Below, piece after piece: positions 10,485 to 19,253 of a DNA stretch of 64,000 nucleotides. A model generated the notes under the pieces. That model worked only from the letters and a program-made list of their open reading frames with translations, did not search any database and was not told the origin of the DNA. This stretch comes from Arthrobacter sp. PM3 (GTDB lineage Bacteria > Actinomycetota > Actinomycetes > Actinomycetales > Micrococcaceae), in assembly GCF_003352915.1 (NCBI RefSeq), contig NZ_CP022314.1, positions 4,194,057 to 4,258,056 of the forward strand, read 5' to 3'. Each line of letters begins with the position of its first letter. Position 1 is the stretch's first letter. The position numbers and the translations under genes were made by a program.

Positions 10485-11525
10485 CTAGCCCAGGGCGAGC
10501 TGGTTGAGCCCGTCCGCCACCTGGGTCAGCCTGGTCAGGACCGCCGTCGCCGCGGCCGGCGAATGCCGGGCCAGGCCGTCCGACGGGGTGACCCGCACAG
10601 CCCCCAGCGCCGAGGCCGGAAGACCCAGCTGCCGCCACGGCCGCCACACGGTGTCCACGACCTCGCCCACCCGTGGCAGCGCCGCGGGGTCGGTGACGTC
10701 GAGCGCGCCGGCCCACAGGCGTTTGCCGGCTTCCACCGCGGCCGCGAGCTGCTCCCACTGACGCGAGGTCAGGGCGCGCAGCGGCACGGCGATCCCGTCC
10801 GCACCCGCGGCCAGGATCCGCTCGAACGGGGCTTCGACCTCGGCGACTGCTACGACGGTCTCGGCGGCGCCCGCGGCGCGGATGGCGTCGATGACCAGCT
10901 GCCAGGACTCGGTGACTTCACTGCCGGGTACCGAGCGCAGCGTGCGGTAGCCGCTGGCGGTGGGGATGGTTCCGGCCAGCACGGACGCGATGTCCGGCTC
11001 GTCCAGCTGGACCGTGATCCGCGCACCGGGGGCTGCCGCAGCCACCCGTTTGAGGTAGCCTTCCACGCCCGCGGCGAGGGACGCGGCAATGTCCCGGCGG
11101 GCGCCGAAGTCGATCAGGGCCCGTTCGCCGTTGTGGAGGTGGAGTCCGGCGGCCAGGCTGAGCGGTCCGCGGAGCTGGATCTTGATGTCGTCCGCCGATA
11201 CTTCCTCGGCGCCAATCACATCGGCCAGGATGTTGATGTCGGTGGACAGCGCCGATTTTGCCCGCAGCAGGTCCTTGCCGGGACGGTCCACCAGCCTCCA
11301 GCCGTGCGGCTGGACATCGACGGGGAGTTCCACGAGCAAGGAGGCGGACCGGCCCACAGCATCGGAGCCGACGCCGCGGTCAGGGAGCTCGGCCAGGAAC
11401 GGCAGGTGCGGGCTGCCGAGCTCGCCGCGGATGATGCGGGCGGCCTCAGCCGGGTCGTCCCCGGGCCAGGGGCCCAGACCTGTGGCGGTGACCTGGCCGG
11501 AAGCGGAAGCCTCTGGTGCGGCCAT
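10485..11525 (-). CDS. MetE-like (cobalamin-independent methionine synthase family) protein without cysteines
   Basis: A 346-residue protein with the TIM-barrel layout of the UROD/MetE superfamily, matching the C-terminal catalytic half of MetE. Family-like stretches are KIQLRGPLSLAAGLHLHNGE and RITVQLDEPDIASVLAG. Genuine MetE binds zinc through a histidine, two cysteines and a glutamate; this protein has no cysteine at all, so the classical thiol-alkylating site is absent. It starts 2 bases after the chorismate mutase stop, so the two form an operon. A similar short MetE-like gene lies in the mycobacterial ligA/mnmA/iscS neighbourhood as I recall. Annotation as methionine synthase would be unsafe. 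Confidence 0.75.
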   Translation of the reverse strand: MAAPEASASGQVTATGLGPWPGDDPAEAARIIRGELGSPHLPFLAELPDRGVGSDAVGRSASLLVELPVDVQPHGWRLVDRPGKDLLRAKSALSTDINILADVIGAEEVSADDIKIQLRGPLSLAAGLHLHNGERALIDFGARRDIAASLAAGVEGYLKRVAAAAPGARITVQLDEPDIASVLAGTIPTASGYRTLRSVPGSEVTESWQLVIDAIRAAGAAETVVAVAEVEAPFERILAAGADGIAVPLRALTSRQWEQLAAAVEAGKRLWAGALDVTDPAALPRVGEVVDTVWRPWRQLGLPASALGAVRVTPSDGLARHSPAAATAVLTRLTQVADGLNQLALG

Positions 11526-11527
11526 GG

Positions 11528-11947
11528 CTACGCGTCGGCGGCGCGGACGGCGTCCGTCGCGCCGGCGGCCTGGACGGCGGCCTGGTGGTCCTCGGCGATG
11601 GCCTCGTGGTGGCGGATGACCTCGCCGATGATGAAGTTCAGGAACTTCTCGGCGAAGGCAGGGTCCAGGTGCGCCTCGGCGGCGAGGTGCCGCAGCCGCG
11701 CGATCTGCGCCGTTTCACGGCCCGGGTCCCCCGCGGGGAGCTGGTGCGCGGCCTTGAGGAAGCCCACCTTCTGCGTGGCCTTGAAGCGTTCGGCGAGGAG
11801 GAAGACGAGGGTGGCATCGATGTTGTCGATGCTGGAGCGGATCGACAACAGCTCCGCCATCACCGCGGGGTCCACGGAACCGGCCAGCGAACTGGCTGCC
11901 GGGTCGTAGGAATCGGTGTCAGGAAGATTGAGGTTCTGCTCGGTCAT
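11528..11947 (-). CDS. Chorismate mutase (AroQ type)
   Basis: A 139-residue all-helical AroQ-class chorismate mutase, converting chorismate to prephenate for phenylalanine and tyrosine. The core runs from about residue 28 to 120. It includes LLSIRSSIDNIDATLVFLLA with the N-terminal active-site arginine, RFKATQKVGFLKA with the catalytic lysine region, and a third helix FLNFIIGEVIRHHEAI. The first 25 residues are an unconserved tail. No signal peptide is visible, so it is the cytosolic form. It starts at ATG 11947 and leads the two-gene unit with the MetE-like gene. Confidence 0.9.
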   Translation of the reverse strand: MTEQNLNLPDTDSYDPAASSLAGSVDPAVMAELLSIRSSIDNIDATLVFLLAERFKATQKVGFLKAAHQLPAGDPGRETAQIARLRHLAAEAHLDPAFAEKFLNFIIGEVIRHHEAIAEDHQAAVQAAGATDAVRAADA

Positions 11948-12003
11948 TGACCCAGTCTATTGGTACCTCAGCCAATGCTTTCTGCTGTTAAGCCCGGTTG
12001 CCG

Positions 12004-12065
12004 CCGGGGCGCGAGCCCCGGAACGGGACATGCCCGCCGTTCATTGCGAACGGCGGGCATGTCCC
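12004..12065 (-). terminator. Tandem hairpins downstream of the peptide ABC operon
   Basis: A perfect 18-bp inverted repeat (12025-12042 with 12048-12065, loop ATTGC) is followed in the minus direction by a second stem, CCGGGGC/GCCCCGG (12004-12021). There is no clear T-run. The pair sits 45 bases after the stop of the ABC ATPase and before the start region of the chorismate mutase gene, so it most likely ends the peptide transporter transcript. Confidence 0.8.
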
Positions 12066-12109
12066 CTGCGCGGCGGCGCCGGCGGCACCCGCGGGCAGCT
12101 CGGACCGCG

Positions 12110-13813
12110 TCAGCTGTGGAGCACGGCCCGGAAGGCCTCGCGCCGGCGGGCCTGTTCGTCGGGGTCCGGAACGGGCAGCGAGGCGATGAGTTTCTTCGTG
12201 TAGTCGTGCTGAGGGTTGCCCATGACCTGGCTGCCGAGGCCCTGCTCCACCATCTTGCCCTTGTAGAGCACCCCGACCCAGGTGGAGAGCATGTCCACGA
12301 CGGCGAGGTCGTGGCTGATGAAGAGGGCCGCGAAGCCGAACTCCTCCTGGATGTCCTTGAACAGTTCCAGCACCACGGCCTGCACGGACACGTCCAGGGC
12401 CGACGTCGGCTCATCGGCGATGAGCAGCTTGGGGTTCAGGATGAGCGCCCGCGCCAGGGAAGCGCGCTGGCGCTGCCCGCCGGAGAGTTCATGCGGAAAC
12501 CGGTCAGCGAACGACGCCGGAAGCTGCACCGATTCGAGCAGCTCACCGACCCGTTTGCGCGCCTCGGCCGGGGAAGGGTTCGCGTGGATGAGCAGCGGTT
12601 CGGCCACGCAGTCGCCGATGGTCAGCTGCGGGTTGAACGAGGCTGCCGGGTCCTGGAACACGAAGCCGATCTCCTTGCGCAGCGGCTTGAAGGTCCGTTC
12701 CTTGAAGTTCAGCATTTCGTAGCCCAGCACCTTGAGGCTGCCGCCCGTGGTCCGGTTCAGCCCGGCGATGGCCCGGCCGATCGTGGTCTTGCCGGACCCG
12801 GACTCCCCCACCAGGCCGAAGACTTCGCCTTCGGACACTGTGAAGCTGACGCCGTCGACCGCTTTGAAGGCCGGGCTGCCCAGCCGGCCCGGGTACTCGA
12901 TGGTCAGGTCTTTGGCCTCGACCAGCACCTTGCCGCCCTGGTGGGCGCGTTCGGTCATGCCCTCCGATGCGGAATTGCGGCCCAGGTGCGGGACGGCGGC
13001 GAGCAGCTTACGGGTGTAGTCCTCCTTGGGCTGGGCGAACAGCACCCGCGAGGTCGCTTCCTCCACGACGTCACCCTGGTACATGACCACCACGCGGTCG
13101 GCGAGGTCGGCGACCACGCCCATGTTGTGGGTGATCAGCACGATGGATGTCCCGTACTTGTCGCGCAGGTCCCGCAGCAGTTCCAGGATCTCGGCCTGGA
13201 CCGTGACGTCCAGGGCCGTGGTCGGTTCGTCGGCCACGATAAGTCCCGGGTTCAGGGCCAGTGCGGCAGCAATGACGACGCGCTGCTTCTGGCCGCCCGA
13301 GAACTGGTGGGGGTAGTAGTTGACCCGGGTTTCCGGATCCGGGATGCCCACTTTCCGGAGGGCTTCGATGGCCCGCGCTTTCGCCTCCTTGGCCGAGACC
13401 TTGTTCCCGCTCGCGGCGTCGGCGTGCGCCCGGATGCCCTCGGCAATCTGCCAGCCGACGGTGTAGACCGGGTTGAGGGCGGTGGACGGTTCCTGGAACA
13501 CCATGGCGACGTCGCGTCCGCGGATCTCCCGCAACTTGGCTTCGCTGACGCTAATGACGTTGTTGCCGTTGATCAGGACTGCGCCCTGGCTGGTCGCCGT
13601 CTCCGGCAGCAGGCCCAGGATGGTCTTGGCCGTCACGGTCTTGCCGGACCCGGATTCGCCCACAATGGCGACAACCTCGCCGGGGTTGACCTCGAGGCTG
13701 ACGTCCTTGACGGCGTACACGTCCCCGGCGTCGGTGGCGAAGGTGACCTTGAGGCGGTCGATGTCCAGGACCGGGCCTGCGTCCCTGGCCGGCTTGTCAA
13801 TGTTGGTGGTCAT
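12110..13813 (-). CDS. Peptide ABC transporter, fused double ATPase (DppD-DppF type)
   Basis: A 567-residue protein with two complete ABC ATPase domains in one chain, energising a di- or oligopeptide importer. Domain 1 has Walker A GESGSGKT near residue 52, signature FSGGQKQR and Walker B LIVADEPTTALD. Domain 2 has GESGSGKT near 320, signature LSGGQRQR and LLIADEPTSALD. In E. coli these are two polypeptides. The ATG at 13813 overlaps the permease stop by 4 bases. It is the last gene of the operon and is followed by strong hairpins. Confidence 0.94.
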   Translation of the reverse strand: MTTNIDKPARDAGPVLDIDRLKVTFATDAGDVYAVKDVSLEVNPGEVVAIVGESGSGKTVTAKTILGLLPETATSQGAVLINGNNVISVSEAKLREIRGRDVAMVFQEPSTALNPVYTVGWQIAEGIRAHADAASGNKVSAKEAKARAIEALRKVGIPDPETRVNYYPHQFSGGQKQRVVIAAALALNPGLIVADEPTTALDVTVQAEILELLRDLRDKYGTSIVLITHNMGVVADLADRVVVMYQGDVVEEATSRVLFAQPKEDYTRKLLAAVPHLGRNSASEGMTERAHQGGKVLVEAKDLTIEYPGRLGSPAFKAVDGVSFTVSEGEVFGLVGESGSGKTTIGRAIAGLNRTTGGSLKVLGYEMLNFKERTFKPLRKEIGFVFQDPAASFNPQLTIGDCVAEPLLIHANPSPAEARKRVGELLESVQLPASFADRFPHELSGGQRQRASLARALILNPKLLIADEPTSALDVSVQAVVLELFKDIQEEFGFAALFISHDLAVVDMLSTWVGVLYKGKMVEQGLGSQVMGNPQHDYTKKLIASLPVPDPDEQARRREAFRAVLHS

Positions 13814-14823
13814 AGAACTCTCGATTCTGCTTCGAGTGCAGCCTGGGTGCCGGCGGTTGAATCGGGTCCGCCCTTGCCGGCGGCTGCCTTCCTGCGGCCC
13901 CGGAGGCGGGGATCGTTAAGGTCGTTGATGCTCTCGCCCACCAGGGTCAGTCCAAGGACGGTCAGGACGATCGCCGTACCGGGGTACACGCCCGTCCACC
14001 AGATGCCCGAGGAAGCATCCGCGATGGCCTTGTTGAGGTCGTAGCCCCATTCGGCAGCGGAGGACGGTTCGATGCCGAAGCCCAGGAAGCCGAGCCCGGC
14101 CAGGGTCAGGATCGCCTCCGAGGCATTCAGCGTGAAAATCAGCGGCAACGTGCGGGTGGCGTTCTTGAAGATGTGCCGGCCCATGATGCGGACGCTGGAC
14201 GCACCCACCACCTTGGCAGACTCGACGTACGGCTCCGCCTTCAGCCGGATGGTCTCGGCCCGGATCACGCGGAAGTACTGCGGGACGAAGACGACCGAAA
14301 TGGAGATGGAGCACGCAACGATGCCGCCCCAGAAACTGGACTGTCCATGATTGATGACGATCGACATCACGATGGCCAGCAGAAGGGACGGGAAAGCGTA
14401 GATCGCGTCGGCGATCACGACGAGCGCCCGGTCCAGCCAGCCGCCGAAGTAGCCGCTCAGCAGGCCGAGTGCGACGCCCAGGAAGATCGACATCACGACG
14501 GCCACGACGATCACGACAAACGCCGTCTGCGCGCCCCAGAGCACGCGGGAATAGACGTCATAGCCGGCCACGGTGGTTCCCCAGATGTGGGCCGGGCTGG
14601 GCGGAGCCTGGGCCGGGAACGTTCCGGCCGCGTCGCTGAGCTGGGCGAAGCCGTAGGGTGCGATCCACGGTGCCAGTGCCGCCGTCAGCAGGAAGACGAC
14701 GGTCAGCACCAGGCCGGTGACGAGCATGCCGCGCTGCAGCCCGACGCTCGACCGAAAGTGCGAGATCACCGGCAGCCGGTACATGAGGGGCTGCTTGCGC
14801 CCGCTTACTGTGCTTGCATTCAT
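13810..14823 (-). CDS. Peptide ABC transporter permease (DppC type)
   Basis: A 337-residue inner-membrane permease. The start at 14823 (MNASTVSGRKQPLMYRL) is 2 bases after the previous permease stop. There is a first membrane segment around residues 37-58 (MLVTGLVLTVVFLLTAAL), a periplasmic stretch, and then the ABC-type permease core with the coupling-loop motif EAILTLAGLGFLGFG. It would form a heterodimer with the DppB-type subunit and dock the fused ATPase. Confidence 0.93.
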   Translation of the reverse strand: MNASTVSGRKQPLMYRLPVISHFRSSVGLQRGMLVTGLVLTVVFLLTAALAPWIAPYGFAQLSDAAGTFPAQAPPSPAHIWGTTVAGYDVYSRVLWGAQTAFVVIVVAVVMSIFLGVALGLLSGYFGGWLDRALVVIADAIYAFPSLLLAIVMSIVINHGQSSFWGGIVACSISISVVFVPQYFRVIRAETIRLKAEPYVESAKVVGASSVRIMGRHIFKNATRTLPLIFTLNASEAILTLAGLGFLGFGIEPSSAAEWGYDLNKAIADASSGIWWTGVYPGTAIVLTVLGLTLVGESINDLNDPRLRGRRKAAAGKGGPDSTAGTQAALEAESRVL

Positions 14824-14825
14824 GG

Positions 14826-15917
14826 CTAGTACCTCACTCGCGGGTCGATCAGGGCTGCGACGACGTCCACGATGAAGTTCGTGACGGCGACGATGACCGC
14901 CAGCAGCACGACAATGCCCTGGACGGCGACGAAGTCGCGGGCGTTCAGGTACTGCACCAGCTGGTAGCCGAGGCCCTTCCACTCAAAGGTGGACTCCGTG
15001 AGGACGGCACCGCCCAGCAGGAGGGCGATCTGGAGTCCCATCACCGTGATGACCGGGATCAGCGCAGGCTTGTAGGCATGCTTCGTGACGAGCCGGTAAT
15101 TGCTGACGCCGCGGGACCTGCCGGCCTCAACGTAGTCCTTGCCCAGCGTGCCGATGACGTTGGTGCGGACCAGCCGGAGGAAGACCCCCGCCGTCAGCAG
15201 GCCCAGGGTGACCGCCGGGAGGACCGAATGGGATGCGACGTCGCCGAACGCGGCCATGTTGCCGCTGCGCAATGCATCGAGCCAGTAGATCCCCGTCGGT
15301 GCGGCCAGGCTTCCCATGGCCAGTTCGGTCCGGGTGGAGGCCCGGCCGGCGACGGGCAGCCAACCGAGCCAGACCGAAAAGGTCAGCTTCATCAGCAGGC
15401 CGGCGAAGAACACCGGGGTGGCGTAGCAGAGGATGGCGAAGAACCGCAGGACGGCGTCCGGTGCCTTGTCGCGCTTGTAGGCGGCGATCAGACCGAGCGG
15501 GATGCCTACCACCAACGCGACGATGAGGGCGTTGATGGCCAGCTCGAGGGTTGCGGTGCCGAAGGTCAGGAGCATTTCGACGACGGGGCGGCGGTCGGTG
15601 ATGGTGGTGCCGAAGTTGCCGGTCGCCACTTGCCCCACGTATTCCAGATACTGCACCAGGATGGGGCGGTCATACCCGGCTTCATGAATGCGCTGCGCCA
15701 GCGCCTCTGGCGGCAGCCTGCCGCCCTGGGCGGCGGTGATGGGGTCGCCGATGACCCGCATCAGGAAGAAGACCATGGTCACCAGGATGAAAATGGTCGG
15801 AATGATCAGGAAGAACCGGACCAGGATGTAGGTCCCCAGTCCCCCGCCTGAGGATTTTTTCTTGGACGGAAGAAGTCCGTCGGCGTCGCTGGGCGGCGCC
15901 TCTATCAATGTTGTCAT
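14826..15917 (-). CDS. Peptide ABC transporter permease (DppB type)
   Basis: A 363-residue permease of the DppB/OppB class. A cytoplasmic tail of about 28 residues precedes the first membrane helix (ILVRFFLIIPTIFILVTMVF). The conserved LGLDRP-like loop appears as HEAGYDRPILVQYLEYVG, and the C-terminal core has ESTFEWKGLGYQLVQ with the coupling region. It is separated from the binding-protein gene by a 130-base gap containing a hairpin, and is tightly coupled to the second permease. Confidence 0.93.
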   Translation of the reverse strand: MTTLIEAPPSDADGLLPSKKKSSGGGLGTYILVRFFLIIPTIFILVTMVFFLMRVIGDPITAAQGGRLPPEALAQRIHEAGYDRPILVQYLEYVGQVATGNFGTTITDRRPVVEMLLTFGTATLELAINALIVALVVGIPLGLIAAYKRDKAPDAVLRFFAILCYATPVFFAGLLMKLTFSVWLGWLPVAGRASTRTELAMGSLAAPTGIYWLDALRSGNMAAFGDVASHSVLPAVTLGLLTAGVFLRLVRTNVIGTLGKDYVEAGRSRGVSNYRLVTKHAYKPALIPVITVMGLQIALLLGGAVLTESTFEWKGLGYQLVQYLNARDFVAVQGIVVLLAVIVAVTNFIVDVVAALIDPRVRY

Positions 15918-15989
15918 TGGTACCTAATGTTGTGCGTTCGCGGCCAGGGGCCGGCCGCGGGTGCTGCAGGGTGCGGCATGACCAGCAAA

Positions 15990-16016
15990 GGCGGGGCGCC
16001 TCGAGGGCGCCCCGCC
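15990..16016 (-). terminator. Intercistronic hairpin between binding-protein and permease genes
   Basis: An 11-bp perfect GC stem (15990-16000 with 16006-16016, loop TCGAG) is followed on the minus strand by TTT. It lies 34 bases after the binding-protein stop. In such importers a hairpin here usually lets the binding protein be made in excess, by partial termination or by protecting the upstream mRNA. Confidence 0.7.
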
Positions 16017-16049
16017 TCGCAGGCCGGTCAGGACAGCAGGGTCGCAGCC

Positions 16050-17678
16050 CTACTTGGAAACAGTTCCCAAACGGAACTTGAAGGAGGCATCGAGGGTGGA
16101 GTCGACACCCTTGACGCCGCTGCCGGAGATGGCAACCTGCGCGCCCTGGAGCAACGGAAGCGTGGAGATGTCCTTGGCGAGGGCATTCTGTGCATCCTTG
16201 ATCGTGGACTCGCGTTCAGTCTTGTCAACGGTGGTGAGCTGCTTGTTGATCAGGTCGTTGACGGTCGGGTTGTTGTAGTGGTTCTTCAGGAAGCCGCCTT
16301 CCGGGAAGAACGGGGTCAGGTAGTTGTCAGCGTCGCTGAAGTCCGGGAACCAGCCGAACTGGAACAGCGGGTATTCATCTGCCCGGCTGGCCTTGCTGTA
16401 GGTGACCCATTCGGTGGACTGCAGGTTGACCTTGAACAGGCCGGACTTCTCCAGCTGGTCCTTGATCATGGCGTACTCGTCGCCGGAGGACTTCCCGTAG
16501 TGGTCCGGGTTGTACTGCAGGTTCAGCGTCACCGGGGTGGTCACGCCGGCGTCGGCCAGGACCTTCTTGGCCTTGTCCAGGCTGGGCTTGCCGGCGTCGC
16601 CGTAAGCGTCCTTGAACGATTCGTTGGCGCCGAGGAAGCCGTTGGGAACGTTGGAGTACAGGGGCAGGTAAGTGCCCTTGTAGACCTGGTCCGCGATGGC
16701 CTGGCGGTCAACGAGGTTGGCGATGGCCTGGCGGACGGCGGTGGCCTTGGCCGGGTCGGCATCCGGAGCCTTGGCGCCGAACGGCATGGTGTCGAAGTTG
16801 AACGTGATGTAGCGGATCTCGCCGCCGGGACCCACGTTGACCTTGACCTTGGAATCCTTCTTCAGGTCGTCGATGTCGGTGGCGCTGAGGCTGCGGTTGG
16901 CGACGTCGATGTTGCCCTGCTGGATGTCCAGCTTCATGTTGGTCGGGTCCGCGTAGTACTTGATCGTGGCGGCGTCGTTGGCCGGCTTGCCAAGGACACC
17001 CTGGTAATCGGGGAACGCCTTGAAGCTGATCAGTTCGTTCTTCTTGTACGTGTCGATCACGTACTGGCCGTAGAAGGCCTTGGCCTTGACGATCGAGTCG
17101 TCGTCGAGGAGCTTGTCGGCCGGGAAGACTTCATCGTCCACGATCGGCGCGGCGGGGCTGCTGAGGATCTGCGCGAAAGTCTGGTCGTTGGCCAGCTTCA
17201 GCTTGAAGACCACGGTGTTGGCGTCCGGGGCGGTGACGCTCTCCACGTTGGCCAGGAGGCTGGCGGGGCCGGCGGGATCATTGATCTTGATCTGCCGGTC
17301 GAAGGAGAACTTGACGTCCTTGGAGTCGAGCGTGTGGCCGTTGGCCCACTTAAGCCCCGGCTTGAGCTTGACCGTGTATTCGGTCGGCGAGGTGAAGGAC
17401 GCGGACTCGGCAAGGTCCGGAACGGGCTCGGCGCTGCCCGGCTTCGAGTTGAGCAGGAAGGAGTAGATCTGGTTCATCACCATAAACGAGCCGTTGTCGT
17501 ACGAGCCCGCGGGATCCAAGGCGGTGACCTTGTCCGTGGTGCCGTAGGCGATCGGTCCGCTTGCGGCGGCTGATGACCCGCCCGAGCCACCGGACGGCCC
17601 GGTGCAGGCCGTCAGTGCAAAGGCGGAAACCCCGGCCAGCGCGATAACGCTGTGCCAGGCCTTTTTGTGCATTGCCAT
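16050..17678 (-). CDS. Peptide ABC transporter substrate-binding lipoprotein (family 5)
   Basis: A 542-residue extracytoplasmic solute-binding protein of family 5, the first gene of the operon. The start at 17678 gives MAMHKKAW followed by a hydrophobic core and the lipobox LTAC near residue 23, with a Gly/Ser linker after it. Family features are the GLKWANGHTLDSKDVKFSFD segment and the region near EWVTYSKASRADEYPLFQFG. It probably binds oligopeptides; the actual ligand cannot be read from sequence. An in-frame ATG far upstream (17816) was rejected because it would place the signal peptide in the middle of the protein. Confidence 0.93.
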   Translation of the reverse strand: MAMHKKAWHSVIALAGVSAFALTACTGPSGGSGGSSAAASGPIAYGTTDKVTALDPAGSYDNGSFMVMNQIYSFLLNSKPGSAEPVPDLAESASFTSPTEYTVKLKPGLKWANGHTLDSKDVKFSFDRQIKINDPAGPASLLANVESVTAPDANTVVFKLKLANDQTFAQILSSPAAPIVDDEVFPADKLLDDDSIVKAKAFYGQYVIDTYKKNELISFKAFPDYQGVLGKPANDAATIKYYADPTNMKLDIQQGNIDVANRSLSATDIDDLKKDSKVKVNVGPGGEIRYITFNFDTMPFGAKAPDADPAKATAVRQAIANLVDRQAIADQVYKGTYLPLYSNVPNGFLGANESFKDAYGDAGKPSLDKAKKVLADAGVTTPVTLNLQYNPDHYGKSSGDEYAMIKDQLEKSGLFKVNLQSTEWVTYSKASRADEYPLFQFGWFPDFSDADNYLTPFFPEGGFLKNHYNNPTVNDLINKQLTTVDKTERESTIKDAQNALAKDISTLPLLQGAQVAISGSGVKGVDSTLDASFKFRLGTVSK

Positions 17679-17795
17679 CTGTGAACTTTCTGTTCGATGC
17701 GTTTTGGCGCAGCCCAAGTGAGACGAAGGTCTCGTCGGGCGGCACGCTTTGCTGATCCCTAGATTCAACCAGACAACCACATGGTGAATCGTTGC

Positions 17796-17824
17796 ATTTT
17801 GTGAGTTGAGACACAAAATTTATA
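17796..17824 (-). promoter_or_regulatory. Palindrome next to a TATAAA box ahead of the peptide ABC operon
   Basis: ATTTTGTG (17796-17803) and CACAAAAT (17812-17819) form an 8-bp inverted repeat with an 8-base spacer. On the minus strand TATAAA (17824-17819) touches the outer arm and could be the -10 box of the operon promoter. The palindrome would then cover the transcription start, as expected for a repressor site. The region is A/T-rich against its surroundings. The regulator is unknown. Confidence 0.45.
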
Positions 17825-17897
17825 CGATTCGAAGCTTTCTTCCACTTTTCTCCGGATTTCTTGGGATTTCCGGTCGGATCTTCGGCCCGCAGACGGC

Positions 17898-17927
17898 GCA
17901 GGGCCCCGCCGGGTGGCGGGGCCCTGC
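17898..17927 (-). terminator. Terminator hairpin after mnmA
   Basis: A 13-bp perfect GC stem (17898-17910 with 17915-17927) with loop GGGT begins about 25 bases beyond the mnmA stop on the minus strand. It lacks a T-run but has the position and strength of an actinobacterial terminator. Confidence 0.75.
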
Positions 17928-17952
17928 ACTGGAGTCGGTGTATTTGCTGGCG

Positions 17953-19065
17953 TTACAGCGGGGCGCGCTGCAGGGACCGTGCCGCATCGATGGTGGCCTG
18001 GCCGAGCACCCGGCTGCCCTGGTAGAGGACGACGGTCTGGCCGGGGGCCACACCGCGCAGGGGTTCGTCGAGGGTGACCACGAGCCCGTCGCCGGCCATA
18101 CGGGCACGGGCGGGCACCGGGTCGCCGTGGGCGCGGACCTGGGCGTAGCAGTCGAACTCCGCCCCGGTGGCCACCTCGGCGATCGGCAGCCCGGCCCAGG
18201 AGACCTTGATGCCGCGGATCTCGTCGATGGCGAGCAGCGCCTCCGGGCCCACCACCACCTTGTTTTCCTTGGGCCGGATTTCCAGCACGAACCGTGGCTT
18301 GCCGTCCGCGGCCGGCGTGCCGAGCTTCAGGCCCCGGCGCTGGCCGACCGTGAAGGCGTTGGCGCCGGGGTGCTCGCCGACCTTCGCCCCGGATTCGTCG
18401 ACGATGTCTCCCGCAGTCATTTCGATCTTTTCGGCGAGCCAGCCGGCGGTGTCGCCGTCGGGAATGAAGCAGATGTCGTGACTGTCGGGCTTGTTCGCCA
18501 CCGACAGCCCCCGGCGCTCGGCCTCGGCGCGGACCTCGGCCTTGGACGGTGTGTCGGCCAGGGGGAACATCGAGTGCTTGAGCTGCTCGTGGGTCAGCAC
18601 GCCAAGGACGTAGCTCTGGTCCTTGGCCCAGTCCGCGGCGCGGTGAAGTTCCGGGTTGCCGTCGGCGTCGGTGATGACCTTTGCATAGTGTCCGGTGCAG
18701 ACGGCGTCGAAGCCCAGCGCGATCGCCTTCTCCAGGAGGGCGGCGAACTTGATGCGCTCGTTGCAGCGCATGCACGGGTTGGGCGTGCGGCCCGCGGCGT
18801 ACTCGTCGATGAAGTCCTGAACGACGTCCTCTTTGAACCGCTCGGAGAAGTCCCACACGTAATAGGGGATCCCGAGGATGTCGCAGGCACGCCAGGCGTC
18901 CCGGGAGTCCTCGATCGTGCAACAGCCGCGGCTGCCGGTTCGCAGGGTGCCGGGCATCCGGGACAACGCCAGGTGGACCCCGACGACGTCGTGGCCGGCC
19001 TCGACGGCGCGGGCGGCGGCAACGGCGGAATCAACGCCGCCGCTCATGGCTGCAAGAACTCGCAT
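17953..19065 (-). CDS. mnmA: tRNA-specific 2-thiouridylase MnmA
   Basis: A 370-residue enzyme that makes 2-thiouridine at wobble position 34 of the Lys, Glu and Gln tRNAs, using sulfur passed from a cysteine desulfurase. The N-terminal PP-loop is [10 protein letters not shown] (residues 8-17). The catalytic cysteines are C98 in TPNPCMRCN and C199 in [11 protein letters not shown]. The C-terminal beta-barrels are complete. The start at 19065 ([10 protein letters not shown]) was chosen over an upstream in-frame ATG at 19113 because the PP-loop is then N-terminal as in the family and GAGAAAG precedes it. The desulfurase that may feed it lies about 1.4 kb away. Confidence 0.96.
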   Translation of the reverse strand: MRVLAAMSGGVDSAVAAARAVEAGHDVVGVHLALSRMPGTLRTGSRGCCTIEDSRDAWRACDILGIPYYVWDFSERFKEDVVQDFIDEYAAGRTPNPCMRCNERIKFAALLEKAIALGFDAVCTGHYAKVITDADGNPELHRAADWAKDQSYVLGVLTHEQLKHSMFPLADTPSKAEVRAEAERRGLSVANKPDSHDICFIPDGDTAGWLAEKIEMTAGDIVDESGAKVGEHPGANAFTVGQRRGLKLGTPAADGKPRFVLEIRPKENKVVVGPEALLAIDEIRGIKVSWAGLPIAEVATGAEFDCYAQVRAHGDPVPARARMAGDGLVVTLDEPLRGVAPGQTVVLYQGSRVLGQATIDAARSLQRAPL

Positions 19066-19198
19066 ACTGGCTTTCTCTAGCTTTCGGGGATGTCGCGGGC
19101 CCGCTCCGGTCAACGGCGGTTAGCACAAAGCCTGCGGCCCCATTCTATCGCCACGCCGATTCCCCGCCCAAAACCCTTGACCCGGCGCAGGTCTGGAA

Positions 19199-19225
19199 TC
19201 TAAAGTCAAAGAACGTCATTTTAGA
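19199..19225 (+). promoter_or_regulatory. Palindromic operator candidate TCTAAA-N15-TTTAGA, copy 1
   Basis: TCTAAA (19199-19204) and TTTAGA (19220-19225) form an inverted repeat with a 15-base spacer, 29 bases before the start of the flavoprotein gene. The same arms with the same spacing occur at 22542-22568. Outside these elements the region is very GC-rich, so the A/T arms stand out. I infer a shared regulator, most likely the ArsR-like protein encoded at 21766-22488. Confidence 0.5.
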
Positions 19226-19253
19226 GGGCGGGACCGGCGGAAGCGAGCGGATC

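Noticed and set aside
11960..14044. Plus-strand open frame of almost 700 codons opposite the ABC ATPase
   Set aside because: It runs antisense to a gene with complete Walker and signature motifs; its composition is that of a mirror frame.
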